A stretch of 64,000 nucleotides of DNA from Mycoemilia scoparia. Taxonomy: Eukaryota; Kickxellomycota; Kickxellomycetes; Kickxellales; Kickxellaceae. The notes beneath the pieces are model-generated. The model was not told the DNA's origin. It saw only the letters and a list, made by a program, of their open reading frames with translations, and did not search any database. The stretch covers positions 1 to 64,000 of the forward strand of contig JANBPU010000002.1 in assembly GCA_027575805.1 (NCBI GenBank), in the 5' to 3' direction. A program made the translations under genes and the position numbers. Below are positions 22,829-34,866 of the stretch, piece by piece. Within the stretch, counting starts at the first letter, position 1. Each line of letters starts with the position of its first letter.

Positions 22829-24280
22829 TTAGGTATAGCGCTGTTTTTTTGACCAGTGATCACTTAGTACTTGATCCAAAGATTCTGGAGACGATGGTGG
22901 CTGTTTTGCTGTTCTTTTTGAAAAAGTCTGTTTGGCCGCTGTGTTGGGGGATGAGGGAGCTAACAACGACATGTTGTGTTGTTGGTAGGGATTGTGATTA
23001 TGCTGAGAAATTGGAAGAAGATTTGATATCGATGGAAGTCTGGGTAGTGGAGAAACGTCCTTTACACTTTTTGTGTCTGCAAGCTGATGAAAGTGGCCAG
23101 AATAACTGTAAGCAGCTACTGGCGACCCTGAGCTTTGGCTAAGACTTGGTGAATCTACAACAGGTGCTGGGGTAAGTGGCGCCTGTCCAGGAGACGGGGG
23201 CCGTTGTGTTGTCGAAGCTACAGAAGTTCTGGAGTGATTTAGAGCACCAAGAGCACCAAAGGCAACATCCTCCAAAGATCTCTGGAGAGACAGTATTTTG
23301 GAGCTATGGTCCCCATCAAATGCATCTTTTACAATATCAAGCATGCTCAAAATAGCCTTGCGGTTATTTTGCTCGCTACGCTGGGTTTCCATGTTCTCTG
23401 CCAAAAGTATCCCCACAGTGTGGTGCAATCTATTAAAGCGGTTTTCAAAATCGTTCAGCCTTTTTGTGAGAACTTCGACCTGTCTGGCACTGGTATCTTG
23501 GTCATAATCAACATAGTCGATATAGGAATGAGCAGAATCTCGTGGTCTGATTGGGACCTCACCATGGTATTCAATGTGGGAGTCTGGCTCTAGGCACTGA
23601 CTGTTCCTTGATTCGGCGAGTAATTGACCATTGCTTACGGGCTGTTGGGTTTGCGTCTGAGCTTGCTGGATGTTAGGTTTCGGGCCACGCCTCTTGATTT
23701 TTTGGAGCTCCTTGAGTTGACCCTTGATGAAGTGCTGATGCCTAAACTCCCATACTTGGGCTTCGCCATTTAGCCCAGAGTAAACTGTGTCAACAACCTT
23801 GTGAAAGCCGTACACTATTAATACATAGAAAAGTCATTGTTGGGGAGTCGTCTCGTTAGTCATTTGTCGCAACAATCAGATAGTTTGTAAGAACCCAAAT
23901 TGATAGTAAATTGCATTGAGCAGTAGGGATACTAATATTTAGGTGGTATGTGTATTTGACAGGGACTTACTATTCAGCTGGCGGACAAAGCTTTGCCAGT
24001 TACCATGCTTAAAGTATTTTGGGAGAATTTCACGAGCCAATGCTTGGGGGTCCTTGACCTGAAAGCTCCCCTCGTCTTGCGACCAGGAAATTATGCTGTT
24101 GATGGAGTTATCGTCAACAATACTGTACAGCTTTGAGACAAATGCTGCGTGTGTTTTTTGACCAGGAACAGGCGCACGCGTGTCGTCGGTGGTATTCTTG
24201 GGCTCTGAGGATGGCTCAGGCTTAGCCAAAGGCGTTGTAGAGGGTGAAGACGTATCGCCTTTTAGTGGACTTTGGGTCAT
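22829..24280 (-). CDS. Heat-shock-factor-type transcription factor
   Basis: Nuclear DNA-binding regulator of the HSF/Sfl1 family. Two exons (24280-23971 and 23814-22829) give 431 residues. The HSF DNA-binding domain spans about residues 45-140: FVSKLYSIVDD, ISWSQDEGSFQVKDP, ILPKYFKHGNWQSFVRQLNM, then YGFHKVV across the intron and VWEFRHQHFIKGQ. The recognition-helix residues (Ser-Phe-Val-Arg-Gln-Leu-Asn) are intact. A heptad-rich segment (VEVLTKRLNDFENRFNRLHH) should trimerise. The C-terminal half is Ser/Pro-rich. The intron sits at the conserved place inside the DNA-binding domain. An in-frame ATG at 24430 exists, but the extra residues look like leader sequence. Whether this is the main Hsf1 or a specialised paralogue cannot be told here. 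Confidence 0.92.
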
Positions 24281-25551
24281 GGTGTGGGCTGGCTGGAATA
24301 AGGAAGGATTAAAAAAGAAAGGGGGAGAGAATTGAAGCAATTTTTTTGGTAGAGGAAAAGCAAAGCTACAATCGACTATATGTATATCACTCCATATGGC
24401 ATGATGCAGCCGACCATTCACTTTCCACAATGAGTTTGCAAGGGGTGCACAAACCGGAATGGCTCATTCAAATGCTAATCTTCTTTGGATAAGAGGCAAT
24501 TCCATCACCTGTACCAAGATTCCATTTTGGGTGAGGCATTTTTGCTGACATCTTTGAGTCATTTTTTTCATTGGTCCATGCTGGCAATGTGTAGATCCAT
24601 CAACCCGCCCTTCTCTAAACAAGCTGCATTCCAGCCACTAGCATCCCATCGATGCACGCAGGAACATTCTTCCCTTGGTCTAGAAGCTATCGTTGATCAG
24701 CCACAGTCCCATGGTACTGTGGGTTCAAAGTGTATAAATATACTCTTTGCTGAGTCCTTTATTGCCAGATGCACTGAAACGCAGCCCTGGAATTGTAGTA
24801 ATAGCACACACCATTGGGCATATAAATTCGGTGCTTTTTTCAGTTTTCTGAGATATTCTATCCGAGCTCACACGATATCATTGTAGACCTTGGCGCTCTT
24901 CAACACCCTTAGGCTGAAAATGGATACAAATTAATACTTGGCAAAATATTGAGAGGGGCTCAAGGCATTAGTAATGCTTTGAAATTCTTTTGTGCTTGCA
25001 GAGTTATGTTTCCTTATTAGTATACCTGTTTGGTATAAGATAAGATAGCTCTTTAAACAGAAAAACCATAGACGGAGCTCTCTAATATCAGTGGATGCCA
25101 TTGCGCGCTGATCGCAATATTGTAGCGCAGCAAGTAGATGCAGATGGTAGGGCATCATTGAAAAGGGACCAAGGAGTAAGATTGGTATTCAGCCAGAGTA
25201 ATATCTGATATAATATTAGACAAAAATTGATGACTTTGGCTTGGAACGCACCAAACAGGCAGATTTTTATTGGGTGTCTGACAAACGGCAGAGCTTCCTC
25301 AAAAAGGGTACCAGGATACTACCTTTGGTACTAGCCAATCATCACTAGTATTCCAGGTAAAATTTATGGGTTATGGACTGGGGTGTGTGTCTGCTCCCTT
25401 TCGGCGGCAAACTTACCATTTACTGACCAGAGTTGCTTGAAAAAAAGTGGGTTGGAAACCCATACTTTTGCAAAATGCAGCTCTCCAACTTACCAAACAG
25501 CCTTTCTACAGGGCTGTTGGCATGATGTTTGACGCACACTGGTCACGAATA
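24281..25551. other. Intergenic region with one family-2 repeat
   Basis: Divergent promoters for the HSF-type gene and the ankyrin gene. It holds a family-2 element at 25288-25413. No other gene is supported. Confidence 0.55.
25288..25413 (+). repeat. Family-2 element, copy C
   Basis: Shares CTCAAAAAGGGTACCAGG, TACTAGCCAATCATCACTAG, TCCAGGTAAAATTTATGGG and CTCCCTTTCGGCGG in order with the other family-2 copies; it is more diverged. Confidence 0.55.
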
Positions 25552-26384
25552 ATGTTGGAAATGGCAAAAGAGAACACCGAGGTCGATAATAAAATTTGGG
25601 AAGCAGCCAGTGATGGTGACCTGGAATTGGTAAAAAGGATCGTTGATGCCAACCCAAAACTCGCCAATGCTATGGATGAGTATGGATACACACCATTGTA
25701 AGTACAGGTGTTTTTGTAGTTGGAAGGTTATGGTGCGGCTCTTGGGGAATAATGATTCTGATACTGCTTATTCTATAGGCATGCCGCTGCTTCCTGGAAA
25801 TGGCCAGCTATACTGACCTATCTTATTGGAAAAGGCGGAGACCCCAAAATCGCTGATCCGGACGGCGACACCCCACTCCATGTTTGCGAGGATATTGAGT
25901 GCGCAAAGATTCTTTTAGAAAATGGAGCCGATGGACTAGCCAAGAACAATGACGGGAAAGATGTATGTGTAGAGTACCCCCATGACAATAACTTTATATA
26001 CCATTGTAATTTAGAATCGCTGCGCTTTGCTAACATTTTTTGTTCAAAATATTCCACATTTTTTACTAGCCTATTGTAACTACACTTGAGCTCGAGTGCC
26101 CCGACGTAGCAAAATACATTGCTGATTACATGGGTGTACCAGTACCACGTGTTGAAGAGAGAAATGCCAGTGATGATGATGCTGACTTTGAGGAGCTTGC
26201 CAACCAAATGATGGAGAGATTAAAAACCGAAAATGGCGATGATATTGATGAGGACGCTTTGCGTGATGTTATTATGAAAGAGATCCTACAGTCCTTGAAA
26301 ATGACCGTCAAAGATGATGTTGATGATGAGGATGCTAAAAACGAAGAAAACTCTTTGCCAAAAAACGAAAAGGAGAAATCTTAA
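25552..26384 (+). CDS. Small ankyrin-repeat protein
   Basis: Three exons (25552-25697, 25779-25962, 26070-26384) give 214 residues. Two or three ankyrin repeats fill the N-terminal two thirds: DGDLELVKRIVDANPKLANA, GYTPLHAAASWKWPAILTYL, and DGDTPLHVCEDIECAKILLE. The C-terminal third is very acidic with a Lys-rich end. The layout resembles the small fungal ankyrin proteins like yeast YCR051W, whose role is not settled. In-frame ATGs at 25447 and 25522 are possible alternative starts; MLEMAKENTEVDNKIWEA was preferred because the repeat begins just after it. Confidence 0.82.
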
Positions 26385-26495
26385 GTACAAATGAGCATGA
26401 TCCACCTCGATGTTTATTGTTTTTATTTTACACTATTTTAAAAAAGTACAAAACATAATAAATTGGCCACCTAGACTGACCACTATTAATTTGGA

Positions 26496-27332
26496 TTAAT
26501 TTCGAGCCTTGGATCTTTTGCGAGTCGATGCAGGTGCTTTTGGTGTTTTGCTGCGGCTTTTTGAAGCAGATGCAGCCGGGCGCACCTTTCGCTTCTTTGG
26601 TGCCGGTGTTACTAAAAAGCATTGTAATAGAAATAAGTATAGCTTAGTACATTTCAGTGTTTTTTATGCATAAGAACATTGTTTTTTTTGTGGTGTAGAA
26701 ACATGTTGATGCAGCAACTTACCTGGTTCAATTTCTGGAGCAGGAGACTCCGCCTTTACCGACGATATAGTTGATGCGGCATCTGCAATTGCTGAAACCG
26801 ACTCTGTTCCATCCTCATCCCCTTGTGCCCCTGCCCGCTCCATCATCATCTCCCCAAACTCTTGCCATGGGAGGTTGAACTCATAGACCGACTTTTTCCA
26901 AAAGTTGGTTGGATTGGTCCCCACCACATCGTCTGAAAACAGCATGCCCTCACTTATGCAGCGTTCTATGATAGGGATATGTTGTTTCTTGATAGCCTCC
27001 TCCTCTTCATCATCTTCAAGTTCTTGTTCATTCAGCATTTCCATGTTGTACCAGGTCTCAAGGCGGTTCCACAGATCTTTGACGGAAATTTCATCCGACT
27101 CGATGCGACTTATAAACCTCTGATATATGTTGATCATGCGAAAGTGTCTGTGGAATCCTGGGCAATTTTATTGTCAAACACGTTTATCTTGTGTCAGAAT
27201 AATAGCTTTGGTAAAAGATTTGTTTTTATAATAATACAATGAAGATGTGACGACCTTACCCACTGGCTTTAGCCCTAACGCTGCCTGAAAAAAGGCCAAG
27301 TCCTTGGCTGTGTCCCAAAATACTGGTTGCAT
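26496..27332 (-). CDS. EAF7: NuA4 subunit Eaf7 / MRGBP-like
   Basis: Subunit of the NuA4 histone acetyltransferase complex that pairs with Eaf3/MRG15. Three exons start at the ATG at 27332 (MQPVFWDTAKDLAFFQAALG), continue after an intron as LKPVG joined to FHRHFRMINIYQRF, and end in a separate last exon. The CT20/Eaf7 signature is clear: LKPVG..RHFRM, then VKDLWNRLETWYNMEMLNE. A Trp-containing segment (FWKKSVYEFNLPWQEFGEMM) follows. The last exon is a basic tail with an SV40-like nuclear signal (PKKRKV) and many Ser/Lys/Arg. It ends RSKARN at the TAA at 26496. It runs convergently with the ankyrin gene, 111 bp apart. Confidence 0.88.
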
Positions 27333-27610
27333 AATATGACACAATCGACTACTATATGATATCCTATTTACTCTGGCTATGTTATGACTACACACAAGAT
27401 AAGGCTTTTATGAAACTAAATAGAGATGCTGAGTGTGTATGGGATAAAATCACGTGATTAATAGGAATACAAGCATCATAAATAGTGCTTGAATTCTTGG
27501 TGCACACGAATGTTATATGACTTGGTATGATGGCTTATATATTTCGGCTTTTATTCAAACGCAGAAAAGTTAAAAAATTTGGCAGGCTTCCTATTGAAAT
27601 CTAGGACGAT

Positions 27611-29103
27611 TTACAGCTCATCTTTGATCGAGGTGTGCTTTTCTGCGGCTGGATCCTGGTTGGAAGCAGCACCTTCTTCAGCTGGCTTAGTGAATTTGTT
27701 GACCACATTGATAATGTTTTTGTTGAGTGTTCCAAACACCGATCGAATTTTATCGGTCATTAGTAAATATCCTGCTTTGAGAGCTTCAATGTAGGTTTCA
27801 ATTATCTCATCAAAAGCAGCAACCTCATTAGATGCGTGTGTCTTAATTTCCTCTGGCGATTTGTTTGTTCCAGCGTGTTGGTTAACAAACTGAACTAGTG
27901 ACTTGAGCGAACGATTAGCCTCGGCAAACTCCAAGTGCTCAGAGTCCTTTCCAGCAGGGAAGAAGATAATTGTAGGGAACCCTTTTATCCCAAATCTATA
28001 TAATACATTATTTTTCAAGGTTAGGATACATGTTGTCTATTTATGAAGTCGATAGCATCGCTTGGTTTCTAAATGTACCTTTTAATTATTTCTCTGTCAT
28101 TGCTAGCATCGTATTTGGCAATAGTTACATCCTTCTCGTCTTCAAATACCTTTGCCAGCTTCTCAAAAGTCGGAGCTACAAACAAACAATGGTCATTTGC
28201 ATTTATTTGTTATTTAAGTATGGCCTACTGGTTATGATGGAAGCATGAAAAATGATTAATGTATTAGGAATTTACCAAGCTTCTTGCAATGACCGCACCA
28301 TGGTGCATAAAAGTCTACCAGTACTGATTTGGCTTCATCCAGAGCAATGCTATCGAAATTCTTATTATCCAGAATAGTTAAAGGATCAGATACTTCTCCC
28401 GTGCTAGAGCCTGAAGCTAAAAATAAAGAATAGAAGTCTTAGTTATCAGCAATGCACTGAAATCTATGAAATTGCAAAGTAATATTTACCTAGCTTTTTC
28501 TTGACAAAGAAAGAGAGAGAATCAAAATCACGACTTCCTTCGTAAGGTTCTGGGCTATCAGGATGACCCTTTGGGAACCAAAGAAGGGTTGGGAATCCCT
28601 TTATTTTGAAATGGTTTCCAATATCACGGTGCTCGTCAGCATCAATTTTGGCGATTATAACTTCGTCTTTCTTGCTAGAAAAGAACTCGGCAAACTTTGT
28701 GTAGGCCTAGAAAGATAGCACCAAAGATGAGCGTTTGTATAGTAATAAGCTAACAACAGTACAAGGCTGATGGTCTTATGTCCTTAAATCTATACCTTGG
28801 ACATTATTTTACAATGACCACACCAAGGGGCATGAAACATGACGAATGCTGGTTTAGAGCCATCTATAATCTAAGTGCAAGGTTTAATAAGCACAAACTA
28901 TGTTAGGGTTATAAGTCTTGATTTTGTTTTCTCTTATACATATTTCATAGATGACTTACATTTTTAAAATTATTCGTATCTAAGATGGTCGGGCCGTCAG
29001 TTTGTTTTCCAGAGTCCTCTTTTCCATGAACATTGCCAATGCCAAAAACAGAAATAAACAGTAACAGGCTTAGAAAGGCCGAATAAACGCTTCTCATTAG
29101 CAT
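27611..29103 (-). CDS. Protein disulfide isomerase with two thioredoxin domains, ERp38/P5 type
   Basis: ER-lumen enzyme that makes and shuffles disulfide bonds. Several exons run from the ATG at 29103 to the TAA at 27611. The N-terminus is a signal peptide ([20 protein letters not shown]). Two thioredoxin domains each carry [16 protein letters not shown] and [12 protein letters not shown]. The cis-Pro motifs are [12 protein letters not shown] and [14 protein letters not shown]-terminal helical region ([19 protein letters not shown]) matches the Erp29c-like domain found in fungal and plant ERp38 proteins. It ends in KDEL, not the HDEL common in yeasts. The 5' choice between M at 29103 and the M two codons later does not change the signal peptide. 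Confidence 0.92.
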
Positions 29104-29585
29104 ATTCAGTATTGTCAAAACTAGCCTTGTGAAGTGCTGATAAATATGAGGAAGAGATGTTGAGGCATAAACAATCAAAGACGCTGCAGATTTGCTATTA
29201 TGAGCTAATTATGTGGTTATGGGAAATTATTGGACTAAAAGAGGAAGTTGCGTTGCATAAATGCCAAGTTCTCCATCAAGAGGGAGCATACGGGCATCAT
29301 CATACACACCTTGCTAACCAGCCTATAAGCCATTCACTTTACCTAGAGTCTGACAGATTATTGCTATTTCTAGAGACCCTTTTTCATGCTAACAAACATT
29401 GAATAGATTCATGTTAAACTTTGCACATACAATTATATATATTTAAAATAATAATAATGATAATAATAAAAAGTGTTGAAAAAGAAAAGAATGATAATAT
29501 ATTGTGCCACAAGACTAAGTAGGGGGAGTAGCTTGAAGATATTACGGTCTAAATCTGTGGGTGGGGGGGGAGGGGTGACAAAATA
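29104..29585. other. Intergenic region between PDI and RhoGAP genes
   Basis: Contains AT-rich sequence and a G-run near 29562-29571. The open frame at 29157-29402 shows no domain and overlaps the PDI promoter, so it is not called. Confidence 0.5.
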
Positions 29586-32500
29586 TTAGGTCTTTTTCCG
29601 CCTTTCTGGCCAATGCTTAATGAGGTTTTGTACAAATATCTGCTCGCTGGCAGTATTTACCATCATGCTGCCAAGATCCTCGCGTGGGTTTCTGAGAAAT
29701 GATGGCCCGAAAACCAAGGCAAGATTGCTGGCTGTCATTTTAGTTTCTGATTGGTTTTCTGGACGGATCAATAGTTGGAATAGCTTTATCAAAAACGAAA
29801 TGGTCCTTTGGTGAACTTCTGGCAGGGAACGAATTATCCCAAGAATGTACTTATAGTTTTCGGCATGGGAAACACACTCATCATATAGATCTGAGGGAAC
29901 AAGAGGTTCAGAGAGCTCTCGTAGCCATTCTTTTAGCAATGAAGCAACAACATGCGGATCGGTAAGGCCGTCAGCCTCGTAATCGCCAGCTTCGAGTTTT
30001 ATCCTCTATTGAATTAGTAAATACCGTAGGCATTTAGGATTAGGGGTAAATTTTGGCAAAAGTAGCATGTAGTAGCAGTCCGTCCTGATCTTTACAAAAT
30101 ATACTTACAAGCATGTAAACCAAATCACGATTTCCAGGAACCCTGAATATTCCTTCAGACTTCATCCCCTTTAGCTTGAGAATCAGGTCTACTAGGAATG
30201 TCATCAGCCGAGGTAAACCGTACTTTTTGTCCACGTATTCTGGATATTTCATTATGTCATCCAGGCTTACACCGAATATAGGTGGTAGAAATGGCGCCCT
30301 TTGCTAATAAGGAGTACATAAATTAGTATTTTCTGGGGCTGTGCTAGTGGGCATGACTAGATGTCTATAAATAGGGTGGTCTGCTTACAAGTACGAGGAT
30401 TATTTCTTGGGTGCTAGGAATCGACTGGCGTGGCCCCATCTGGCATAGCTTTTCGATCTTGCCTTTGGCATACCGTGCAGCCTGGAAAACGAATTCTGGT
30501 TGACCATTCGAGTTTATACACCGATCAACAAAGTTAAGTAGGGATGGATGTAGTGACTTTGAGGGACGAATGTTTGCGGCCAAAACACAAAACAACCCCC
30601 ACCCTCTTTTCAAGCTTTCCCTACATAACCATAGATTATAGCATAAATTACTTGTAAATAGATCCAATGAAAACAAAGCCTCGGTGCAGCTTATCCGCTA
30701 AATCGGCTAAATGCCAGAATCTCCTTCGAAGGTGTACCAGAATAATGCGCTGGATAATAGCCAATAAACCCGCCAGGCTCTAGCCAAAGTGTATGGATTA
30801 TGGGCGGATTTGCGGGGAATGTATGAGGGTGCCTATTTTTTCCTTTTGATGGAGAATTTGCAAAATAGGTTCAATTAGAAAACTTACTGGTTTGGGTTGT
30901 TAGTCAGCTGCTTGCATAGCTGAGAATACGTTTCATCAACAAGAGTTGGCTCCTTCATAAGCTTCTGAAGCAACCACTGTATATCGCTAGAATCTTCGCC
31001 ACCCCTTTCACGAGGTCTGTCCCCCATTACACGTTGTGTCGTTTTGAAAATTTTTATAGCATCTCTATGGTAGTCTTTTGAAAGTTTCAGTAATGAGCGG
31101 GTGAGTGGCTCCGTTGTAAAACTGATCATTTCTTGTATTGGAACCCGCTTTCTAAAGAAGCCTCTTTTCTGCTCAGCAAAGTGTAATGATGCATAGTCTT
31201 CGAATGTCTGGATGCGGGAATTCATGATAGGAAGAGACTCAGACATTTGGGGAAGCTCTGATATAGCTGAATGGGGGGTGATCGGGGATGTAAAAGAGTC
31301 TAGAAGAGAGATTTAATAGGTGTGTGATTAAGCCTAAAACATAAAAATCAGGGATTATGACGTATCAGAGCAGAAATATTTTTAATGTACTTACTAGAAT
31401 GTTTGATAGGAGCAGAAAGCATTGAGTAATTGTCTGCGGTGTTAAAGCGCGATCTGTGGGCTTCATCATGTTTGGGAATTTCTAGCATCACATTCGGTTG
31501 TTTATTGGATCGTTTATTGGATGGTGAAGCCGGTGATGTCTGATCGACTTGGCTTTGATTCTTGACAGACCCGGTCTGGAGCCCAGTATAGCTGCTGACA
31601 TTGCTCATAGGTACATGGGGATTTGTGCCTACTTGATTGATAAGTGGCATATTGAGAGCGCTTCAGAACTATGACCATTCCGCTGCACGAATATATTAGT
31701 TGAATTTTTACTGAATTTACCTTGATTTGCATTGTTGGCAGAATTTCCGGGGCTTGTCTTATTGGTTGCTTCAGCAGCTTCGCTATCTTCTAGCGTCTCC
31801 GGGAATGGTTCCAGCTGTTGTGATGTTGTGTTTGCCCGAGGGTTGGCAAATGGGGAAGCGGATTTCTGCTGAATATCAAGATCTGTCTGGCTTGTTCTGT
31901 TTGACTGTGGCTTTGAGTTGCCTCGCTGGGACGATGTGCGAGAGAGCCTTCTTACGAGCGAATTTGCCTGTTCGTCAGAGAAAACAAGAGATGCCCTGTT
32001 GGCAATGACTGTAGACAGACGTTTTCCTACAGCGGACGACTATGAGTAGCCATCAATCAAGAGATATTATAGATCAGAATGCAAGATTTATTATAATGAT
32101 GGTGCGAACATCATCCATGTGGATCTTTGATCCAAGGATTATATACAGGTGCAGATAAACATGATATAAAGACACATCTGCTCTTACCATCAGCGCTTCA
32201 AACGGAATTATGGTGGCATTTTCTGGGGGCTCCCACTCGGTCTCACCGGTGGAGGTGTTGTAGTAGTATGGTATACCAGTTTCTTCATCTTCCAGCTTCC
32301 ACCACTCGCCCTTCTCATCACGAGGTTTGCTAGAATCATAAATCACACATATCGTTATAACAATGTGTTTACAATAGCAGACCTCGCGTATATATATATA
32401 TATGCGTGAATAACGATAAAATACAGCATATATCGCCACACTTACATTGTAGCGCCGGTGGGCTTTTCCCAAGAGCACTCTCCAGTCAACTATACACCGA

Positions 32501-32736
32501 ACAAAGCATAAGCGAGCATATAAATATATCTCTGCGATATGGCCCTAATAGCCAGCACCTTTGACTAGCAAAATACCGGAAAGATGCGCGTTTATCATAC
32601 TTACAGGGTTTGCATATACAATAATGTTGGTCTCAGGGTCATATAACTCCAGCCATTCATCGCTGTGCTGAGAATTAGCGCTATATTCAAGGGTGTTTTC
32701 GCCATGCTTGGCTGAATTTTGTGTTTGCATTAGCAT
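29586..32736 (-). CDS. WW-MyTH4-RhoGAP protein, ARHGAP39/CrossGAP-like
   Basis: GTPase-activating protein for Rho/Rac/Cdc42. Many exons run from the ATG at 32736 (MLMQTQNSAKHG) to the TAA at 29586. Two WW domains lie at the N-terminus: DEWLELYDPETNIIVYANP joined across an intron to LTGECSWEKP, and GEWWKLEDEETGIPYYYN with TEWEPP. A Ser/Asn-rich linker follows. The MyTH4 region includes FTTEPLTRSLLKLS, ESLKRGWGLFCVLAANIRPS and FVFQAARYAKGKIEKLCQMG. The RhoGAP domain has the arginine finger in SEGIFRVPGNRDLV, KEWLRELSEPLVP and MTASNLALVFGPSFLR. This order matches animal ARHGAP39 (Vilse/CrGAP). Its 30621-30887 intron holds a family-2 repeat. Confidence 0.9.
30716..30861 (+). repeat. Family-2 element, copy D, inside a RhoGAP intron
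   Basis: Starts AGAATCTCCTTCGAAGGTGT and ends CCTTTTGATGGAGAATTTGC. It is strongly similar along its length to copy A, and fills more than half of the 267-bp intron at 30621-30887. Confidence 0.8.
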
Positions 32737-33450
32737 GGACAGTCTGGTGAGTTTGTTAAAGATAAGGAGGAGAAAATAGGGTATACGCGAAGTGGAGGAG
32801 GTGAAAAGGGACGCTCGTAAACTGAGGACTAAATTGCTAGCTTTGTAGTCAACAAAAGCGAGGGATAAGGATAGAATCAACAATAAATAAATGTATGCAC
32901 GATGTTATTGGGACAAAGGGGATCTAAAGAAAAGAAGCCAATGGTGATATTTCAAAGGTGCAAAATAACCATGGAAAGGGCGTGCCGATGCATCAGAGGC
33001 GAGCGCCAGAGCAGTAAAGGCCCATTTCTTGACACAGCCAGACGTGCTTGGACAATTTCTGTTCAAGCCAAATACCCCATATTTTCAAACCCCAGACCAT
33101 CCTGCTGGCGTCCCCATACACATGCATCCCCCATACTACAGGCTCTGGTCATGACTGGTTACATAGACACAGCGGTCAATGTACATTGGCTACCAATGTT
33201 TCCCATTCTGGCTGAGGCCCTGCAAGACGATGGGAGGCCTTGAGATAGTCACTTGTTGTCACATAAGGTGATTCTGTTCCCACTCGTGTTCCCAGTGCTG
33301 CTATTACTACCATCACACTCATTATTGTCTCCAGATTTACTATTAAAATGCCTAACTGGCACCTGCCGTCTATTTACTGGCATCTATCTCTATTAAAAGT
33401 GCATTTCTATGTAGCAAAAAGAAACAGTTCGTTTACATGTCTGCTCGGGC
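32737..33450. other. Intergenic region, divergent from RhoGAP, end of riboflavin kinase
   Basis: Promoter of the RhoGAP gene plus the 3' end of the riboflavin kinase gene. The plus-strand frame at 32902-33243 has no recognisable domain. Confidence 0.5.
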
Positions 33451-34333
33451 CTATACAAAGTAGCTGTGTTCCTTGAGCGACAAGAGTGGCTCCTTTTCCA
33501 AAGCATTCTCGGCGATGCTGATGTCGTTTTTGATGGCGGCGATTAGCTGGTCTATATATGTACAGAAGGCATCGTTGTATCAGGAGAGGTGGGCTCAATA
33601 CATACTATTATTCTAGGAAATTGATAAACAATGTGAATGCCATTGCAGTAACGTACCAAGAGATTCAAAGTTCAGCTCAGGCCTGATATAGCCAGCTATA
33701 CACACTTTGAGCTCCCTTCCATAAAAGTCGTATTCATAGTTGTGGATAATATGCACCTCCTATATTTTGCCAGAACATGGTTGTGTTAGTACCACTACTT
33801 GGCTGACCTCCCTTGCTTTGTACCACTACCATCATTATCGATTTATATAACTACAGCCCATTATACACTTGCCCCTGATCTTTTTTCGTTTTTAAAGTAT
33901 GGATTCCATCCTAGGCTCATGACCATCGGCCGCACTTTCTTTTCGGTCTCAAGTTGGGCCCAGCCATAGTATATGCCGATAGGGATGGTCGCCAGTGCCT
34001 TATTTACCGTCTCTTCTGGCAGGTTTGCTATATCATTTTAGCATTGTTATTATTAATCTGATCGGCTCATCTGGCCTTTGGCCCAAAACCCCCAGGGTAT
34101 GTACATTTGCCGGCCTGACAAGAAGAGGCAATTCATGGTAGCGTTATGTTCTACATACCAGTTGGAACGTTAAGATCCTTTCCGCCTCGGCCAAACCCCC
34201 GCACGACTTCTCCAGAAATAAATATAGGAAACTCGGTCTTGACTGGCGCTGCGGTCAGCTGGGGTACTAAATTTGGTGCCATTTGAGTCTTGACTGGCGC
34301 TGCGGTCAGCTGGGGTACTAAATTTGGTGCCAT
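33451..34333 (-). CDS. FMN1: Riboflavin kinase
   Basis: Phosphorylates riboflavin to FMN. Exons run from the ATG at 34333 to the TAG at 33451. Family motifs: GEVVRGFGRGGKDLNVPT joined to ANLP (the PTAN-type substrate loop), IPIGIYYGWAQLE, VRPMVMSLGWNPYFKN, EVHIIHNYEYDFYGRELKV and the catalytic-site end IAGYIRPELNFESL. The C-terminus is LLSLKEHSYFV. The N-terminus is odd: a 17-residue block, MAPNLVPQLTAAPVKTQ, is encoded twice in tandem by two identical 51-bp units. The second ATG at 34282 could equally serve as the start and would give a normal-length N-terminus. Confidence 0.92.
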
Positions 34334-34337
34334 TTGA
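34236..34337 (-). repeat. Perfect 51-bp tandem duplication in riboflavin kinase
   Basis: Units 34236-34286 and 34287-34337 are identical, followed by nine bases of a third start (34338-34346). Each unit encodes 17 residues in frame and carries its own ATG. Confidence 0.95.
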
Positions 34338-34866
34338 GTCTTGACTTTAGAAATTATCGAACAAAAATACAAAAATTAAGTAAAGAAAATGTATCTATCT
34401 ATAAAAGTCAAATAAATTAGCGGGTGTCCCAGAGTATATGTATAAAACAGCAGCTGAAAGTAAGCAAGCCTGATGATATATCGCACATTTTGTAGACATT
34501 TTCAGGACAGCTGTGTGCTCTGATCAAAGATAGTGTGATTAATAATGGGTTTACCACTCTTGGGCATGTCTGTGACTCTGGGACCAAATCCTGTTTGTCA
34601 GTTTTAGGGATCTTACTAATGGAAGCAGGTATGACAAATTTCGATAGCCATCTGCGATCCGGACCATTTTGAATAGATAGAGTGGGATATTCAGCTGACA
34701 AAACCTTCAAAGTAAATGAACTAAACAGCTAATTATGCTGTATTATTATGTAAAGTGTTTCATATAGTCAGATTATGTTAATAGCTGTTATTGTATGTGT
34801 AACTTTTATCACAATGGCAAGTTTGCATTAAAAAATGATCAAATTCCAAAGAGAAGCTGCTGCCCC
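34334..34866. other. Intergenic region
   Basis: Between riboflavin kinase and Spb1, both on the minus strand. A minus-strand open frame at 34417-34710 has no recognisable domain and is not called. Confidence 0.45.

Noticed and set aside
29157..29402. Plus-strand 81-codon frame upstream of the PDI gene
   Set aside because: Lies in the PDI promoter, with no domain and no conserved features.
32902..33243. Plus-strand 113-codon frame beside the RhoGAP promoter
   Set aside because: Composition is not domain-like and it lies in a divergent promoter region.
34417..34710. Minus-strand open frame of 97 codons between riboflavin kinase and Spb1
   Set aside because: No recognisable domain, no splice context and ordinary AT-rich surroundings; too weak to call as a gene.
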